Counted from the stretch's first letter, positions 49,529-58,734 are shown. The stretch is DNA of 64,000 bases from JAJUJL01 sp041736465 (GCA_041736465.1 JBGSTO010000317.1:5235-69234); one strand, 5' to 3'. The notes: generated from the sequence alone by a model not told the origin. Program-made: numbers and translations.

Positions 49529-50705
49529 TTCACCAATCCACCACCCGCACATCGTCTTCCTGTTCTCGGATACCGGTGGGGGCCATCGTTCCGCGACCGA
49601 AGCAATTATAGAAGCGCTGAACATAGAGTTCCCCGACCAGGTGACCACTGAGATGGTCGATATCTTCAAGCAGTACGCACCGCGCCCTCTCAATTACATG
49701 CCTGATTGGTATCCGAAGATGGTTCGTATCCAGCAAGTCTGGGGCCTGGGATATCACTTGAGCAACGGCGACCGGCGCGCGCGGCTACTGATGGGCACTG
49801 CCTACCCGTACGTGCGCCGCTCGATGCTCAATCTGGTTCAGCACCATCCTGCCGATATGTACGTATCGGTACACCCGCTGGCGAATGTTCCTGTACTGCG
49901 CACCCTTGGAGAGAAGCACCCTCCTTTCGTCACGGTAGTTACCGATCTGGTCACCACCCATGCCCTGTGGTACCACCGTAAAACAGACTTGTGCATCGTC
50001 CCTACACAGGAAGCCGGGCAGCGTGCGGTAAAATTCGGCTTGAAACCGGGGCAGGTCCGCGTGGTCGGATTACCCGTAGCAGATCGTTTTTGCCAGCCCG
50101 TTAGGGACAAGTATCTGCTGCGCAGTCGCCTGAATTGGCCCGAAGACTTGCCTATTATCCTGCTGGTCGGCGGCGGTGAAGGAATGGGGCCGTTGGAAAA
50201 GACCGCCCAGGCAATCGCCAGCGCCCGCCTGCCGGCAGCCCTGGCAGTGATCTGCGGGCGAAATACCCGCTTGAAGGAACGACTTGAGTCCTATCACTGG
50301 GAAATCCCCGCGTTTATTTACGGCTTCACACGCGAGATGCCAGCTTTGATGCAAGCCGCAGATATCCTGGTGACCAAAGCCGGTCCTGGCACGATCAGCG
50401 AGGCGCTGAACGCCGGCTTACCCATGGTGCTCTACAGCCGCCTTCCGGGACAGGAAGATGGCAATGTCGGCTTCATTGTTTCAGAACAAGCCGGCGTTTG
50501 GGCGCCGCGCACCGAGTCGATCGTAGCCGCGCTAAAAAAATGGCTTGAGAAGCCGCACCTGCGCGATCAGGCAGCAGATAACGCACGTCGTCTGGCAAAC
50601 CCTCAAGCCGCACGCCAGATTGCCCACATCATGATGAATTATGTGGCTGAAAGCCGTTTCCAAAAGGGGCAATCCTCAACCAGAATAGAAAGCCGGCCCA
50701 CCTGA
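49521..50705 (+). CDS. MGDG synthase-type glycosyltransferase (GT28-like)
   Basis: 394 residues. The N-terminal IVFLFSDTGGGHRSATEAI matches the acceptor-binding domain of monogalactosyl/diglucosyl-diacylglycerol synthases. VTDLVTTHALWYH and the C-terminal donor site LVTKAGPGTISEALNAGLPMVL (read in parts) are typical. It probably moves a hexose from a nucleotide sugar to diacylglycerol at the inner membrane surface. The ATG lies within the last codons of the DUF951 gene, so expression is coupled. The C-terminal ~20 residues are variable and basic. Confidence 0.88.
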   Translation: MNNSPIHHPHIVFLFSDTGGGHRSATEAIIEALNIEFPDQVTTEMVDIFKQYAPRPLNYMPDWYPKMVRIQQVWGLGYHLSNGDRRARLLMGTAYPYVRRSMLNLVQHHPADMYVSVHPLANVPVLRTLGEKHPPFVTVVTDLVTTHALWYHRKTDLCIVPTQEAGQRAVKFGLKPGQVRVVGLPVADRFCQPVRDKYLLRSRLNWPEDLPIILLVGGGEGMGPLEKTAQAIASARLPAALAVICGRNTRLKERLESYHWEIPAFIYGFTREMPALMQAADILVTKAGPGTISEALNAGLPMVLYSRLPGQEDGNVGFIVSEQAGVWAPRTESIVAALKKWLEKPHLRDQAADNARRLANPQAARQIAHIMMNYVAESRFQKGQSSTRIESRPT

Positions 50706-50772
50706 TCCTGGCTAAAGCCAGGCTGCCACACATGCACCGGCTGTGATAGGCCAGCAGCTCCCCGTGAACATA

Positions 50773-51888
50773 ATGAAACAATCGAAATTCCACCTGACTT
50801 TTGCTTTTACCCTGCTCGGGTTGGTGCTAGCCTCTCTGCTCGCAGGCTGCAACCGGCCTAGCGGGCAATCTCAAACCACACCAACCCCCAATATCACCCA
50901 GGTTTACCAAACCGTGGAAGCACGCCTGACCGTGAGCGCCAGCCTGCCGCTGGATTCGCCAACGCCTCAAGTCTCAGCGACGCAGCAAACAACGCCGGCA
51001 CAAACCCCCATGACACCCTCCCCTTCTGCGCCAGCCCCCTCCGCTACCGCGCAGGCGCCGCTGGCATCGGTCACCGCCCAACGGCTTTGCGATCAGGCCT
51101 CAGCAGGCACACCGATCGATATCACGATTCCAGACGATACAACGGTGCAGGCTGGCCTGTCTTTCGTAAAAATCTGGCGCCTGGTAAATGTCGGCAGCTG
51201 TACCTGGGATACATCCTATGCAGCAGTATTCTTCTCTGGCGAGCAGATGGGAGCGCCGGCTGTGGTGCCGCTGAAGGGACAGGTTGCACCCGGGCAAAGC
51301 GTCGATATTTCCGTGGAAATGCTCGCACCATCAGCCTCCGGATCCTACCAGGGCAACTGGAAGCTGCGCAACGGCGCCAATGTACTGTTTGGCATCGGTC
51401 CGAACGGCAGTGCTCCTTTCTGGGTGCGCATCCTGGTATTGGCGACCGCTTCCGTTACCCCCAGCCCCAGCCCAACCAGCCCGCCGCCTTCGGTCACGCC
51501 TACAATCACGCCGTCACCCACCCAACCGCCCATTCAGGTGAGCGGGCCGGCACAATTGAATCCCAACGATCAGCTCGACCTGGATAGCTTGCAGATCAAT
51601 CCCGGGACAGGACAAGACCTTGTCTACGCACGCAACGCCAGCAGCCAGCTCACGCTAACCGCACTCGAAACAGCCGGTCTATCGGTCTTTGGAAGCTCAC
51701 AACCGGATTCACAGGCCTGCAAGGCCGACGATCTCAGCCAATCGCCGCTGCTGCTAGATGACTTGAGCAGCGGAACCTACCTGTGCTACCGCACCGGCGA
51801 GAACCGGGGAGGTTGGGCTCGCCTGGTCAGTTTCGACGCCGCCAGCGGCGTGCTCAACCTGGAGATCCTTACCTGGGCTTTGCCCTGA
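50773..51888 (+). CDS. Lipoprotein with an NBR1-type Ig-like domain
   Basis: 371 residues. Signal with lipobox LAGC (Cys26), a ~75-residue Thr/Pro/Ser-rich linker, then an Ig-like domain (residues ~100-215) with the NBR1 pattern: FVKIWRLVNVGSCTWD, GAPAVVPLKGQVAPGQSVDI and GSYQGNWKLRNG. A second Pro/Thr linker and a ~100-residue C-terminal beta-rich part follow. This bacterial domain is frequent on surface proteins of Chloroflexota (from memory) and is presumably for adhesion or ligand binding. ATG 50773 gives the normal signal peptide; a GTG/ATG 10 codons upstream does not. Confidence 0.82.
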   Translation: MKQSKFHLTFAFTLLGLVLASLLAGCNRPSGQSQTTPTPNITQVYQTVEARLTVSASLPLDSPTPQVSATQQTTPAQTPMTPSPSAPAPSATAQAPLASVTAQRLCDQASAGTPIDITIPDDTTVQAGLSFVKIWRLVNVGSCTWDTSYAAVFFSGEQMGAPAVVPLKGQVAPGQSVDISVEMLAPSASGSYQGNWKLRNGANVLFGIGPNGSAPFWVRILVLATASVTPSPSPTSPPPSVTPTITPSPTQPPIQVSGPAQLNPNDQLDLDSLQINPGTGQDLVYARNASSQLTLTALETAGLSVFGSSQPDSQACKADDLSQSPLLLDDLSSGTYLCYRTGENRGGWARLVSFDAASGVLNLEILTWALP

Positions 51889-51905
51889 ACGGATGCCGGT
51901 AAATC

Positions 51906-52775
51906 ATGTCTACCCTGTACCTGATTGCAACCCCGATCGGCAACCTGGAAGATATCACCGCACGCGCCCTGCGCTTGCTGCGCGAAGTGCGCCTGGTCGC
52001 CGCCGAGGACACCCGCCATACAGCCAGGCTGCTGGCACACTATAAAATCCAAACCCGGCTCACCAGCTACTTCGAGCACAACAAGCTGAGCAAGATCGAA
52101 CCGATCCTGGCAGAACTGGAGCAGGGTGATGTGGCGGTGGTGTCAGACGCCGGCACACCCGGGTTGAACGATCCGGGCTATGAATTGGTGCGGGCAGCAC
52201 TGAAGGCCGGGCATCAAGTCAGCCCTATACCGGGCGCCTGTGCGCCTATTGCCGCGCTGGTGGCTTCCGGGCTGCCCACCGACAGCTTCCTGTACCTGGG
52301 CTACCTGCCGCGCCGCCAGAGCGAACGCCGCCAACTGCTGCAAGGTATCGCCAGCCAGGCATCCACGCTGGTTTTCCTGGAGACGCCTCACCGCTTGCAA
52401 GCTGCACTCGTCGATTTGCTTTCCGTGCTGGGCGACAGGCAGATTGCAGTGGCGCGCGAGCTGACCAAACTGCACGAAGAAATCTTTCGCGGCTCGATGC
52501 ATCAGGCTCACGAGCACTTCACCGCGCATGAGCCGCGCGGTGAGATCACGCTGGTAGTCGCCGGCGCAGCCAGTCTGGTCGCTCAGTGGAGCGAGATGGA
52601 ATTGGAAACACAATTGAAAATTTCCCTGGATCAGGGAGAAGCGCCCAGCCAGGCTGCTGCCAGACTGGCGGCGCTCTCTGGTTGGCCCCGCCGGGAGATC
52701 TACCGCCGCCTGACACAGCAGCTGCAAAATACATCCCAAATGCCTCGGAAAGGAAGAAGCCATGAATCTGAATGA
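51906..52775 (+). CDS. rsmI: 16S rRNA (cytidine-1402-2'-O)-methyltransferase
   Basis: 289 residues. LYLIATPIGNLEDITARAL, AAEDTRHTARLL, VSDAGTPGLNDPG, PIPGACAPIAALVASGL and the EITLVVAG segment are diagnostic of RsmI. It uses S-adenosylmethionine to methylate the ribose of C1402 in the decoding centre. It starts 18 bases after the lipoprotein gene and overlaps the next gene by 14 bases. Confidence 0.96.
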   Translation: MSTLYLIATPIGNLEDITARALRLLREVRLVAAEDTRHTARLLAHYKIQTRLTSYFEHNKLSKIEPILAELEQGDVAVVSDAGTPGLNDPGYELVRAALKAGHQVSPIPGACAPIAALVASGLPTDSFLYLGYLPRRQSERRQLLQGIASQASTLVFLETPHRLQAALVDLLSVLGDRQIAVARELTKLHEEIFRGSMHQAHEHFTAHEPRGEITLVVAGAASLVAQWSEMELETQLKISLDQGEAPSQAAARLAALSGWPRREIYRRLTQQLQNTSQMPRKGRSHESE

Positions 52776-53826
52776 CCCCGTCGCCTTTCAGAAGCTGGAT
52801 CCCGGCAACATGCTCGGAGAAATCCACTCACTGCCAGAACAGCTCGAAGCTGCCTGGAAACTGGGCCATGAGCTGCCTCACCCAGGAATAAAAGACATCG
52901 ACCGTATCGTGATTGCCGGGATGGGCGGTTCTGCCATTGGGGCAGACTTGCTCTCGGCATACATCGCCCCGTTTTGCCCGGTTCCGGTATTCGTGCATCG
53001 CGATTACGACCTGCCTGCCTGGGCAGCGGGCGAGCGCACCCTGGTTATCGCCTCATCACACTCTGGTAACACGGAAGAAACATTGTCTGCAGCCCAAAAA
53101 GCTCTCCAAAAGGGCTGCCAGTTGTTTGTGTTGAGCACCGGTGGAAAGCTAGCTGAACTGGCTCGTGAACGGGAAGCCGCCCTCTGGCAGTTCGAGCATG
53201 CGGGTCAACCGCGTGCGGCGGTTGGCTATTCGTTCGGGCTGCTGCTGGCTGCCTTTACCCGCCTAGGTCTGGTCGCAGATCCCGGCGCAGAATTGGTCGA
53301 CTGCCTGCAGGCCATGCGCGCTCAACGCGCCGCGTTGGAAGCCCAGGTGCCCGATACCCAAAACCTGGCTAAACGACTGGCAGGCCAGCTCGTCGGGCGT
53401 TATATAGCCGTTATCGGTTCAGATATCCTGGCGCCGGTCGCCAGGCGCTGGAAAGGCCAATTCAGCGAAGTTGCCAAAGCCTGGGCGCAGTTCGAGTTTC
53501 TACCCGAGGCTGATCATAATACCCTGGCGGGAATCATCAATCCAGAGCCGCGCCTGAACGATCTGGTTGTGCTGTTCCTGCAGTCGCCATCCGACCACCC
53601 ACGCAACCGTCTGCGCAGTGAGCTAACGCGAAAAATCTTCATGCTCCAGGGGGTCGGCACAGACTTCGCAAACGCCCGTGGAAGCACACGGCTGGCCCAC
53701 CTGTGGACCACTCTGCACCTGGGCGATTACATCGCCTACTACCTGGCTATGGCCTACCAGGTCGATCCAACGCCGGTAGATATGATCGAGAATCTCAAAC
53801 GGGAAATGAAAGCCGCCGGAAACTAA
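52762..53826 (+). CDS. Bifunctional phosphoglucose/phosphomannose isomerase
   Basis: 354 residues. SIS-domain motifs IAGMGGSAIGADLL (near residue 51) and ASSHSGNTEETLSA (near residue 94), the catalytic-type Glu/His region EFLPEADHNTLAG (near residue 245) and the length are those of archaeal-type PGI/PMI enzymes. It interconverts fructose 6-phosphate with glucose 6- and mannose 6-phosphate, feeding sugar nucleotide synthesis. The ATG overlaps the rsmI 3' end by 14 bases with GGAAAGGAAG before it. The supply of sugar phosphates fits the nearby glycolipid glycosyltransferase. Confidence 0.9.
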   Translation: MNLNDPVAFQKLDPGNMLGEIHSLPEQLEAAWKLGHELPHPGIKDIDRIVIAGMGGSAIGADLLSAYIAPFCPVPVFVHRDYDLPAWAAGERTLVIASSHSGNTEETLSAAQKALQKGCQLFVLSTGGKLAELAREREAALWQFEHAGQPRAAVGYSFGLLLAAFTRLGLVADPGAELVDCLQAMRAQRAALEAQVPDTQNLAKRLAGQLVGRYIAVIGSDILAPVARRWKGQFSEVAKAWAQFEFLPEADHNTLAGIINPEPRLNDLVVLFLQSPSDHPRNRLRSELTRKIFMLQGVGTDFANARGSTRLAHLWTTLHLGDYIAYYLAMAYQVDPTPVDMIENLKREMKAAGN

Positions 53827-53859
53827 AATCCCCCGCGGCTTGAGCTGAGCAAAACGGGT

Positions 53860-54369
53860 TTACCAGGCAATCAACAGAATCAACACGCCGGCAGCGCTGC
53901 CGAAGAATATACCCGCCAAAACGTCGCTCACGTAGTGCACGCCCATGGCAGCGCGCGCCAGGGAAACCAGCGGAGCCCAAACCAGCAGCAGCGCTGCCCA
54001 CCATACCGGGCCAGTGCCGGCTGCCAGCACTGCCAGCAAGGCAGCCCGGGCGGCGTGCCCGGAGGGAAATGAATGCGGATCCGTATTGCGATAAATCGCG
54101 CCCCACTCACCAGCCGGACGGCGCCGGCGGACCAGGTTTTTAACCACAAATACCAGCAAGGCAGTCGCCACGATGCTGCCTGCCATCAATACAGCGCGCT
54201 GCTGCCAGTAGCTGTTCCCTAAAAACCAGCAAAGTATAAGACCCGCCAGCCAAAACCAGGAGTCGCCAGAGTGCGCCAGAATTGCTGCCGCCCGGCGCAG
54301 CAATCCCGGTTTCTCTGCCACGCGTACGCGCCGGCTCAGTTCAGCATCCAGGCGAAGTAAAGGCTGCAT
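53860..54369 (-). CDS. PAP2-family membrane phosphatase
   Basis: 169 residues, five to six helices. The three PAP2 motifs are visible: KNLVRRRRP, HSFPSGHAA and ARAAMGVHYVSDVLAG (catalytic His and Asp). Members dephosphorylate phosphatidic acid or undecaprenyl pyrophosphate at the outer membrane face; which one is open. The start is ATG 54369, four bases beyond the stop of the nucleotidyltransferase; a GTG at 54384 is an alternative. It is the last gene of a three-gene minus-strand unit. Confidence 0.85.
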   Translation of the reverse strand: MQPLLRLDAELSRRVRVAEKPGLLRRAAAILAHSGDSWFWLAGLILCWFLGNSYWQQRAVLMAGSIVATALLVFVVKNLVRRRRPAGEWGAIYRNTDPHSFPSGHAARAALLAVLAAGTGPVWWAALLLVWAPLVSLARAAMGVHYVSDVLAGIFFGSAAGVLILLIAW

Positions 54370-54373
54370 AAGC

Positions 54374-55174
54374 CTAGGCGGCACCCCCCGCTTTGGGCTG
54401 TTGGCCCTGGCGCTGTGCCAGATCTGCTCTCATCATCTCCAGCTGGTGCGGTTTGTCGATGTCCATACCTACCTCTGCATATGGACATACGATCGCCCTC
54501 CCAGACAATTTCAACTTTCTAGCCACCTTGCCGACTGCCTTATCGATCGTGATTTGGCGCAGCAGCAAAAGCAGCAGCGTATCAAACCCAATTAACGACG
54601 CCTGCTTGAATACATTCTTACGTGACTCGACTAGTTTGTCCCAAATCTCAGCATCCGACTGCGCCAGCGAGGCGCGCGCTACATTCATATCGCCTCCGCA
54701 GACTTCGGCGTCTTTCAGGCGGGTATAGGATCGTCTGGAATTTGGAAAGCGGGTCTCCATCACACTGCGCGGGATTACATTGTAATAAATGTCGTCATTC
54801 GTGCGCATGGCCTCCCGCACCACCCAATCCACCATATCAGCTGTAATTGCCGGGATGTCGGATGAAACGATCAGCGCGTGCCCGGTATCTGGTTTTAAGT
54901 CAATCAGCTTAATCAAACCTGCCAGGATATTCTGAACCATATGTCCCTGGTTGGGCAGATAGACGCGTATCTTCGGGGAGGACAACCCGCTTCCTTGATC
55001 CACCCCGATGAGTACGATATCCTCAACCTCTTTGGAGGCTGTCAGGGCATCCAAAACCCACTGCGCCATTGGTTTTCCTGCAATATCGATGAGCGCTTTA
55101 GATTTCCCCTGACTGTATTCATACAAAGGGTCGCCAGGCTGTGGGACCCCGCCGGCAGTGACAATCGCATCCAT
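54374..55174 (-). CDS. Sugar-type nucleotidyltransferase (GT-A/MobA-like)
   Basis: 266 residues. MDAIVTAGGVPQPGDPLYEY, GKSKALIDIAGKPMAQWVLDAL, SSDIPAIT (metal-binding Asp) and a C-terminal VGMDIDKPHQLEMM follow the nucleotidyltransferase fold that activates sugars or polyols with CTP, GTP or UTP. The long LSSPKIRVYLPNQGHMVQN insertion and the ~90-residue helical tail are unlike MobA or IspD, so the substrate is not predicted. It starts three bases after the upstream gene of unknown function and is followed by a PAP2 phosphatase, which would suit a lipid head-group pathway (inference). Confidence 0.75.
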   Translation of the reverse strand: MDAIVTAGGVPQPGDPLYEYSQGKSKALIDIAGKPMAQWVLDALTASKEVEDIVLIGVDQGSGLSSPKIRVYLPNQGHMVQNILAGLIKLIDLKPDTGHALIVSSDIPAITADMVDWVVREAMRTNDDIYYNVIPRSVMETRFPNSRRSYTRLKDAEVCGGDMNVARASLAQSDAEIWDKLVESRKNVFKQASLIGFDTLLLLLLRQITIDKAVGKVARKLKLSGRAIVCPYAEVGMDIDKPHQLEMMRADLAQRQGQQPKAGGAA

Positions 55175-55177
55175 TTT

Positions 55178-56083
55178 TTAATTCAACTCCTGCAGTTGGG
55201 GTTGGAAACCAAGCTGATCCAGCATGTCGTTGAGCTCTTTTCTGGTTAATGGGCGTGATTTTCCAGAGGCAGCGATCAGCGCAGCTTCCATCATGTTGGT
55301 GCCAAACGAGCGACCATCCAGTACAGGCGTGGAGGTAACCAGGTATTTCACGCCAGCCTGGCGGAACATATCCTGATCCGCGGAAGTAGTGGTGTTGGTC
55401 GCAATGATCTTCCCGTCCAGGCGGTCAGGCATGTGACGCTTGATATAGTGGCAGTCCCCTGCAATCACCGTAGCCGAGTTATAAAATTTTTCCCATTTGG
55501 GAATCCGCTTTTCCTGCTTTTCACCCGTAGGATAAACCCACTCAAAGGGCAGTCTGCCTGCCAGCGGCATCAACCAGGCAGCCATAATCTTCAAGCTTCG
55601 TTCGCTGTGCAGTGCAATCGGAATACCCAGCCCAAACATCAAGTCGCCAAATACGCATTCATAGCCGGCATCCAGAAATGAACGCGTCATTCCCCAGCGA
55701 TCCACGCCCAGGGTGACGAATGCGCGTTTACCCATGCTCAAGACATACTCGCCAACTTTGGCATCGATAACCTGGGCCATGCGGTTTTCGAGCGTATTTT
55801 TCAAGCCGGCGCCATCGACAACCGGGGTTTGCTTCACAAAGCGCACCATGGATTGTACAGAGTACAGCGGATACCATTTCTCATCGACCATTACGCCCAG
55901 GTCGGCGCCGCCTACGCCGAAGGCATCCACCTTGCCATCCAGTTCCCGGTACAGCTGGGCAGCCTTCTCCATATCCCCATCGGTGCCAATGCGCTCGATG
56001 CGTATCCGTTCACCAAGCAGTTCAATCTCCACAGCCTTATCGCGCTTTGAGGAACCGATGCTGATACTCACCGCACGTTTCAT
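55178..56083 (-). CDS. Conserved protein of unknown function, Rossmann-like C-terminal half
   Basis: 301 residues from ATG 56083, behind GGGAGG. No signal peptide or clear membrane helix. The N-terminal half has SISIGSSKRDKAVEI and DAFGVGGADLGVMVD. The C-terminal half has KIIATNTTTSADQDMFRQ and LVTSTPVLDGRSFGTNMMEA, which resemble alternating beta-alpha units with a glycine-rich turn. From memory, similar proteins have been labelled quinate 5-dehydrogenase; nothing I can see here proves this. Directly upstream of the nucleotidyltransferase and PAP2 genes and probably in one operon with them. Confidence 0.7.
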   Translation of the reverse strand: MKRAVSISIGSSKRDKAVEIELLGERIRIERIGTDGDMEKAAQLYRELDGKVDAFGVGGADLGVMVDEKWYPLYSVQSMVRFVKQTPVVDGAGLKNTLENRMAQVIDAKVGEYVLSMGKRAFVTLGVDRWGMTRSFLDAGYECVFGDLMFGLGIPIALHSERSLKIMAAWLMPLAGRLPFEWVYPTGEKQEKRIPKWEKFYNSATVIAGDCHYIKRHMPDRLDGKIIATNTTTSADQDMFRQAGVKYLVTSTPVLDGRSFGTNMMEAALIAASGKSRPLTRKELNDMLDQLGFQPQLQELN

Positions 56084-56232
56084 GTAAGCCTCCCAAGTTA
56101 TGATGGGTACAAATCGCTCGCTGCAGCAGATTTTTAGTATACTCTTAAGCTGAAAAAAGTGGTATACCACAGCAGCTCGCGATCTAAAACGCTCGAACGG
56201 ACCGGCTATCAGGCCGAAGCTCAAGATGAGGT

Positions 56233-56238
56233 TATAAT
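56233..56238 (+). promoter_or_regulatory. -10 box of ilvE
   Basis: TATAAT about 50 bases before the ilvE ATG; the -35 region (CAGGCC) is weak. The leader contains the Shine-Dalgarno AAAGGAG. Confidence 0.5.
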
Positions 56239-56286
56239 GAAACCATCCAACTTGCCAAAATCTGCGTTATTCAAAGGAGCCGGCAG

Positions 56287-57210
56287 ATGAATCTTCCCGT
56301 ACACGCGTATTTTCAAGGAAAGATCGTCCCATACAGCGAAGCCAAAGTCGGGGTGCTTACCCATGGATTAAATTATGGCACCGCGGCGTTTGGCGGTTTG
56401 CGCGCTTACTGGAATGAAACACAGCAGCAGCTTTACCTCTTCCGCCCGCTGGAACATTATCGCCGGTTCCTGAATTCCGCCCGCCTGCTGTTGATGGAAT
56501 TCGAGCATACGCCTGAAAGCCTGACTCAGGTGACCATTGACCTGCTGCGCGCCGACGGCAACCGGCAGGATGTTTACGTGCGCCCGCTGGCGTACAAAGA
56601 AGACGAAATTATCGGTGTGAAGCTCCACGGTCTTCACGATGCGATTTCAATTGTTTCGATGCCTTTCGCTCTCTACGTGGCGAATGATACCAATGCGCAT
56701 ATTACGATCTCATCCTGGCGCCGGGTGGATGACAATTCAATACCGGCGCGCGGCAAAATTGCCGGCGCTTACGTAAACTCCGCATTGATCAAGAGCGATG
56801 CGCTGCAGTCCGGTTTCGATGAGGCTTTGGTCTTGAACCAGGATGGTCACGTTTCGGAAGGCAGCGCGATGAACATCTTTATGCTGCGCGATGGCGTGGC
56901 GATCACGCCACCAGTGACCGACAACATCCTGGAAGGCATCACCCGCCGCACCGTCATGGAGCTGCTGCGTGAAGAGCTGGGCGTTCCTGTCGTCGAGCGG
57001 CCCATCGACCGCACCGAAGTGTATCTTTGTGATGAGTTCTTCATGACCGGCACCGCTGCCCAGGTCACCGCGGTCACAAAAATCGATCACAGACCGGTCG
57101 GGGCTGGAGTTATGGGCGCTGTGACCGCCCAACTGCGCATGATCTTTGATGACGTGGTGCGCGGGAGCAACCCCAAATACCAGTGCTGGACGGTGCCGGT
57201 ATATCCCTGA
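56287..57210 (+). CDS. ilvE: Branched-chain amino acid aminotransferase
   Basis: 307 residues, fold type IV PLP enzyme. THGLNYGTAAFGGLRAYW, the PLP lysine in SIPARGKIAGAYVNS (Lys157), GHVSEGSAMNIFML and DEFFMTGTAAQV match IlvE, which makes or degrades leucine, isoleucine and valine. AAAGGAG precedes the ATG. It could feed branched-chain acyl-CoA breakdown by the dehydrogenase at 26358-27527. Dispersed repeat copy 3 starts four bases after the stop, then a terminator. Confidence 0.93.
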   Translation: MNLPVHAYFQGKIVPYSEAKVGVLTHGLNYGTAAFGGLRAYWNETQQQLYLFRPLEHYRRFLNSARLLLMEFEHTPESLTQVTIDLLRADGNRQDVYVRPLAYKEDEIIGVKLHGLHDAISIVSMPFALYVANDTNAHITISSWRRVDDNSIPARGKIAGAYVNSALIKSDALQSGFDEALVLNQDGHVSEGSAMNIFMLRDGVAITPPVTDNILEGITRRTVMELLREELGVPVVERPIDRTEVYLCDEFFMTGTAAQVTAVTKIDHRPVGAGVMGAVTAQLRMIFDDVVRGSNPKYQCWTVPVYP

Positions 57211-57213
57211 TAA

Positions 57214-57254
57214 GCTGGTCGCACGCAGTGGGCACGCACAAGGATGACGGATCA
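57214..57254. repeat. Dispersed repeat, copy 3 (inverted, partial)
   Basis: On the minus strand it reads GATCCGTCATCC, TTGTGCGTG, CCCACTGCGTGCGACCAGC, matching the right-hand part of copy 1 (10553-10597) with few changes. The hairpin half is missing. Confidence 0.7.
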
Positions 57255-57316
57255 AAAAAGGATGCCAGTCAGATCACACAGATCCAAAACGGCGCCCATA
57301 AAACCAGATAAAATTT

Positions 57317-57347
57317 CGTGGAGCGGTGCAGCATATACCGCTCCACG
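57317..57347. terminator. Bidirectional terminator between ilvE and the GNAT gene
   Basis: CGTGGAGCGGT (57317-57327) and ACCGCTCCACG (57337-57347) form a perfect 11-bp stem. T-rich sequence follows on both strands (CTTTT to the right, AATTTTAT on the minus strand). Confidence 0.8.
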
Positions 57348-57364
57348 ATGCTTTTCAGTAATGC

Positions 57365-58723
57365 TCAGCTGACCGGCCAGACATCTGAATGCTTGCGTGG
57401 AAAGAGCACTTCCAGAAGCCCCCAGGCTGAATCTCCGACGTAGCAGTCTGGAAAGGCGTAGTCCAGCTCTTCGACCGAGCGGAATCCGAACAAAAGCTGC
57501 AAAAATGTCAGGTTGGGAAACGCCGCATCCCCTGAGCCTTTGCCAGGTGTGGGTTTCCAGGCCTCGACCAGGCTGAGCTTGCCCTGCTCGAAAACCATGC
57601 GCAGCCCGTCTTTGTAAAAAGTCAGCGTCAATTCTCCGCTGTAGCCGCTCAGGATGGATGCTTCCAGCCGCCGTTCCAGCGCCGGCGAGATCAAACGGAT
57701 GAAGCCCGGCAAATCTGGTACCCGGAGATACCAGGCGTATGGTTTACGCACACGCGGCAGCCGGTCGCGAACAGCGTGATACACCGGGTGGTCTTCGCCC
57801 ATCCAAAATCCCCACGCGCCGAAAGGTTCTAGCCCGGCTTTCTGGGCTTGCGCATCTCCGGTGTTTTTCAAATAGCGGATCACTCCTGGTGTTACGGCTG
57901 CCCAGGAGATCTGCGGGGCAAGCTCATAAGCGGTTGCCACCAGGGTGGCGCCACGCGCCCAGTTGTAATGGGGATGCGCCAGATAACCAACCTGTCTCTC
58001 CTGAGGATCCTCGATGATGCACAGCACAGATCGATTGACATTCTCCGGCAATTTTCCCGACAACTCATAGCGCCACATTTCCAGGTCGCGCACGCAGCGG
58101 AGCGGGTAGCGCTGGCTGGCTTTATTGTACAAGTCGGTAATAAACGGCAGGTCTTTCTCTGCGGCTGGGCGCACCCGGTAGGGTTCCTCCTGGTCTTTTG
58201 CCAGCTTCGGTACGTGTGGCAAATACCCCAGGCGCCCACCGCTCAATGACAGCGCCATCTCGTAACCAAACAACCGGTAGTAGTAGGGAATTCCCGTGAT
58301 CGCCTGCAGTATCTCCCCCTTCTCCGCGCTGAGGCGGTGGAGTTCTTCGAACTGAGCACGTACCAGACCCCGGTCGCGGTATTCCGGATGGGTGGCTACC
58401 AGCTCGGGCCTTCCCACCTTGAATTCTACCCCCTCGTAAGACCAGGTCTGGGAGATTAGATTCAACGATGAAACGATCTGCCCGCTGTGGGAATCTTCCA
58501 CAAGCAGGTAATCTTCGGGCTGGAACGTCGGGTGAGGGCGCGCCACCAGATCCAGGGTCCAGGCGCGTATCAACTCAGGGTCCTCGCCATCCTCGGGGCG
58601 GGGGAAGATTGAGGCATTGAAGTCTGCCAGCGCCTGCCCATCCTGGGCTGTCGCCCGGCGCATCACCAGACCACCATCCAATTTGCGCAGGATATGATGC
58701 TCCTGCAGCAGTTGTTTCTGCAT
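57365..58723 (-). CDS. GNAT-family N-acetyltransferase, Eis-like multidomain
   Basis: 452 residues. A first GNAT domain (MRRATAQDGQALADF, then VGRPELVATHPEYRDRGLVRAQF with the acetyl-CoA loop), a second degenerate GNAT-like region from about residue 195, and a C-terminal ~100 residues resembling a sterol-carrier-like domain follow the Eis layout. Such enzymes acetylate amines such as aminoglycosides or protein lysines. ATG 58723 with GAGGAG upstream was chosen over an earlier codon. It starts 11 bases after the pepF stop. Confidence 0.8.
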   Translation of the reverse strand: MQKQLLQEHHILRKLDGGLVMRRATAQDGQALADFNASIFPRPEDGEDPELIRAWTLDLVARPHPTFQPEDYLLVEDSHSGQIVSSLNLISQTWSYEGVEFKVGRPELVATHPEYRDRGLVRAQFEELHRLSAEKGEILQAITGIPYYYRLFGYEMALSLSGGRLGYLPHVPKLAKDQEEPYRVRPAAEKDLPFITDLYNKASQRYPLRCVRDLEMWRYELSGKLPENVNRSVLCIIEDPQERQVGYLAHPHYNWARGATLVATAYELAPQISWAAVTPGVIRYLKNTGDAQAQKAGLEPFGAWGFWMGEDHPVYHAVRDRLPRVRKPYAWYLRVPDLPGFIRLISPALERRLEASILSGYSGELTLTFYKDGLRMVFEQGKLSLVEAWKPTPGKGSGDAAFPNLTFLQLLFGFRSVEELDYAFPDCYVGDSAWGLLEVLFPRKHSDVWPVS

Positions 58724-58734
58724 GCTTGCTCTCC

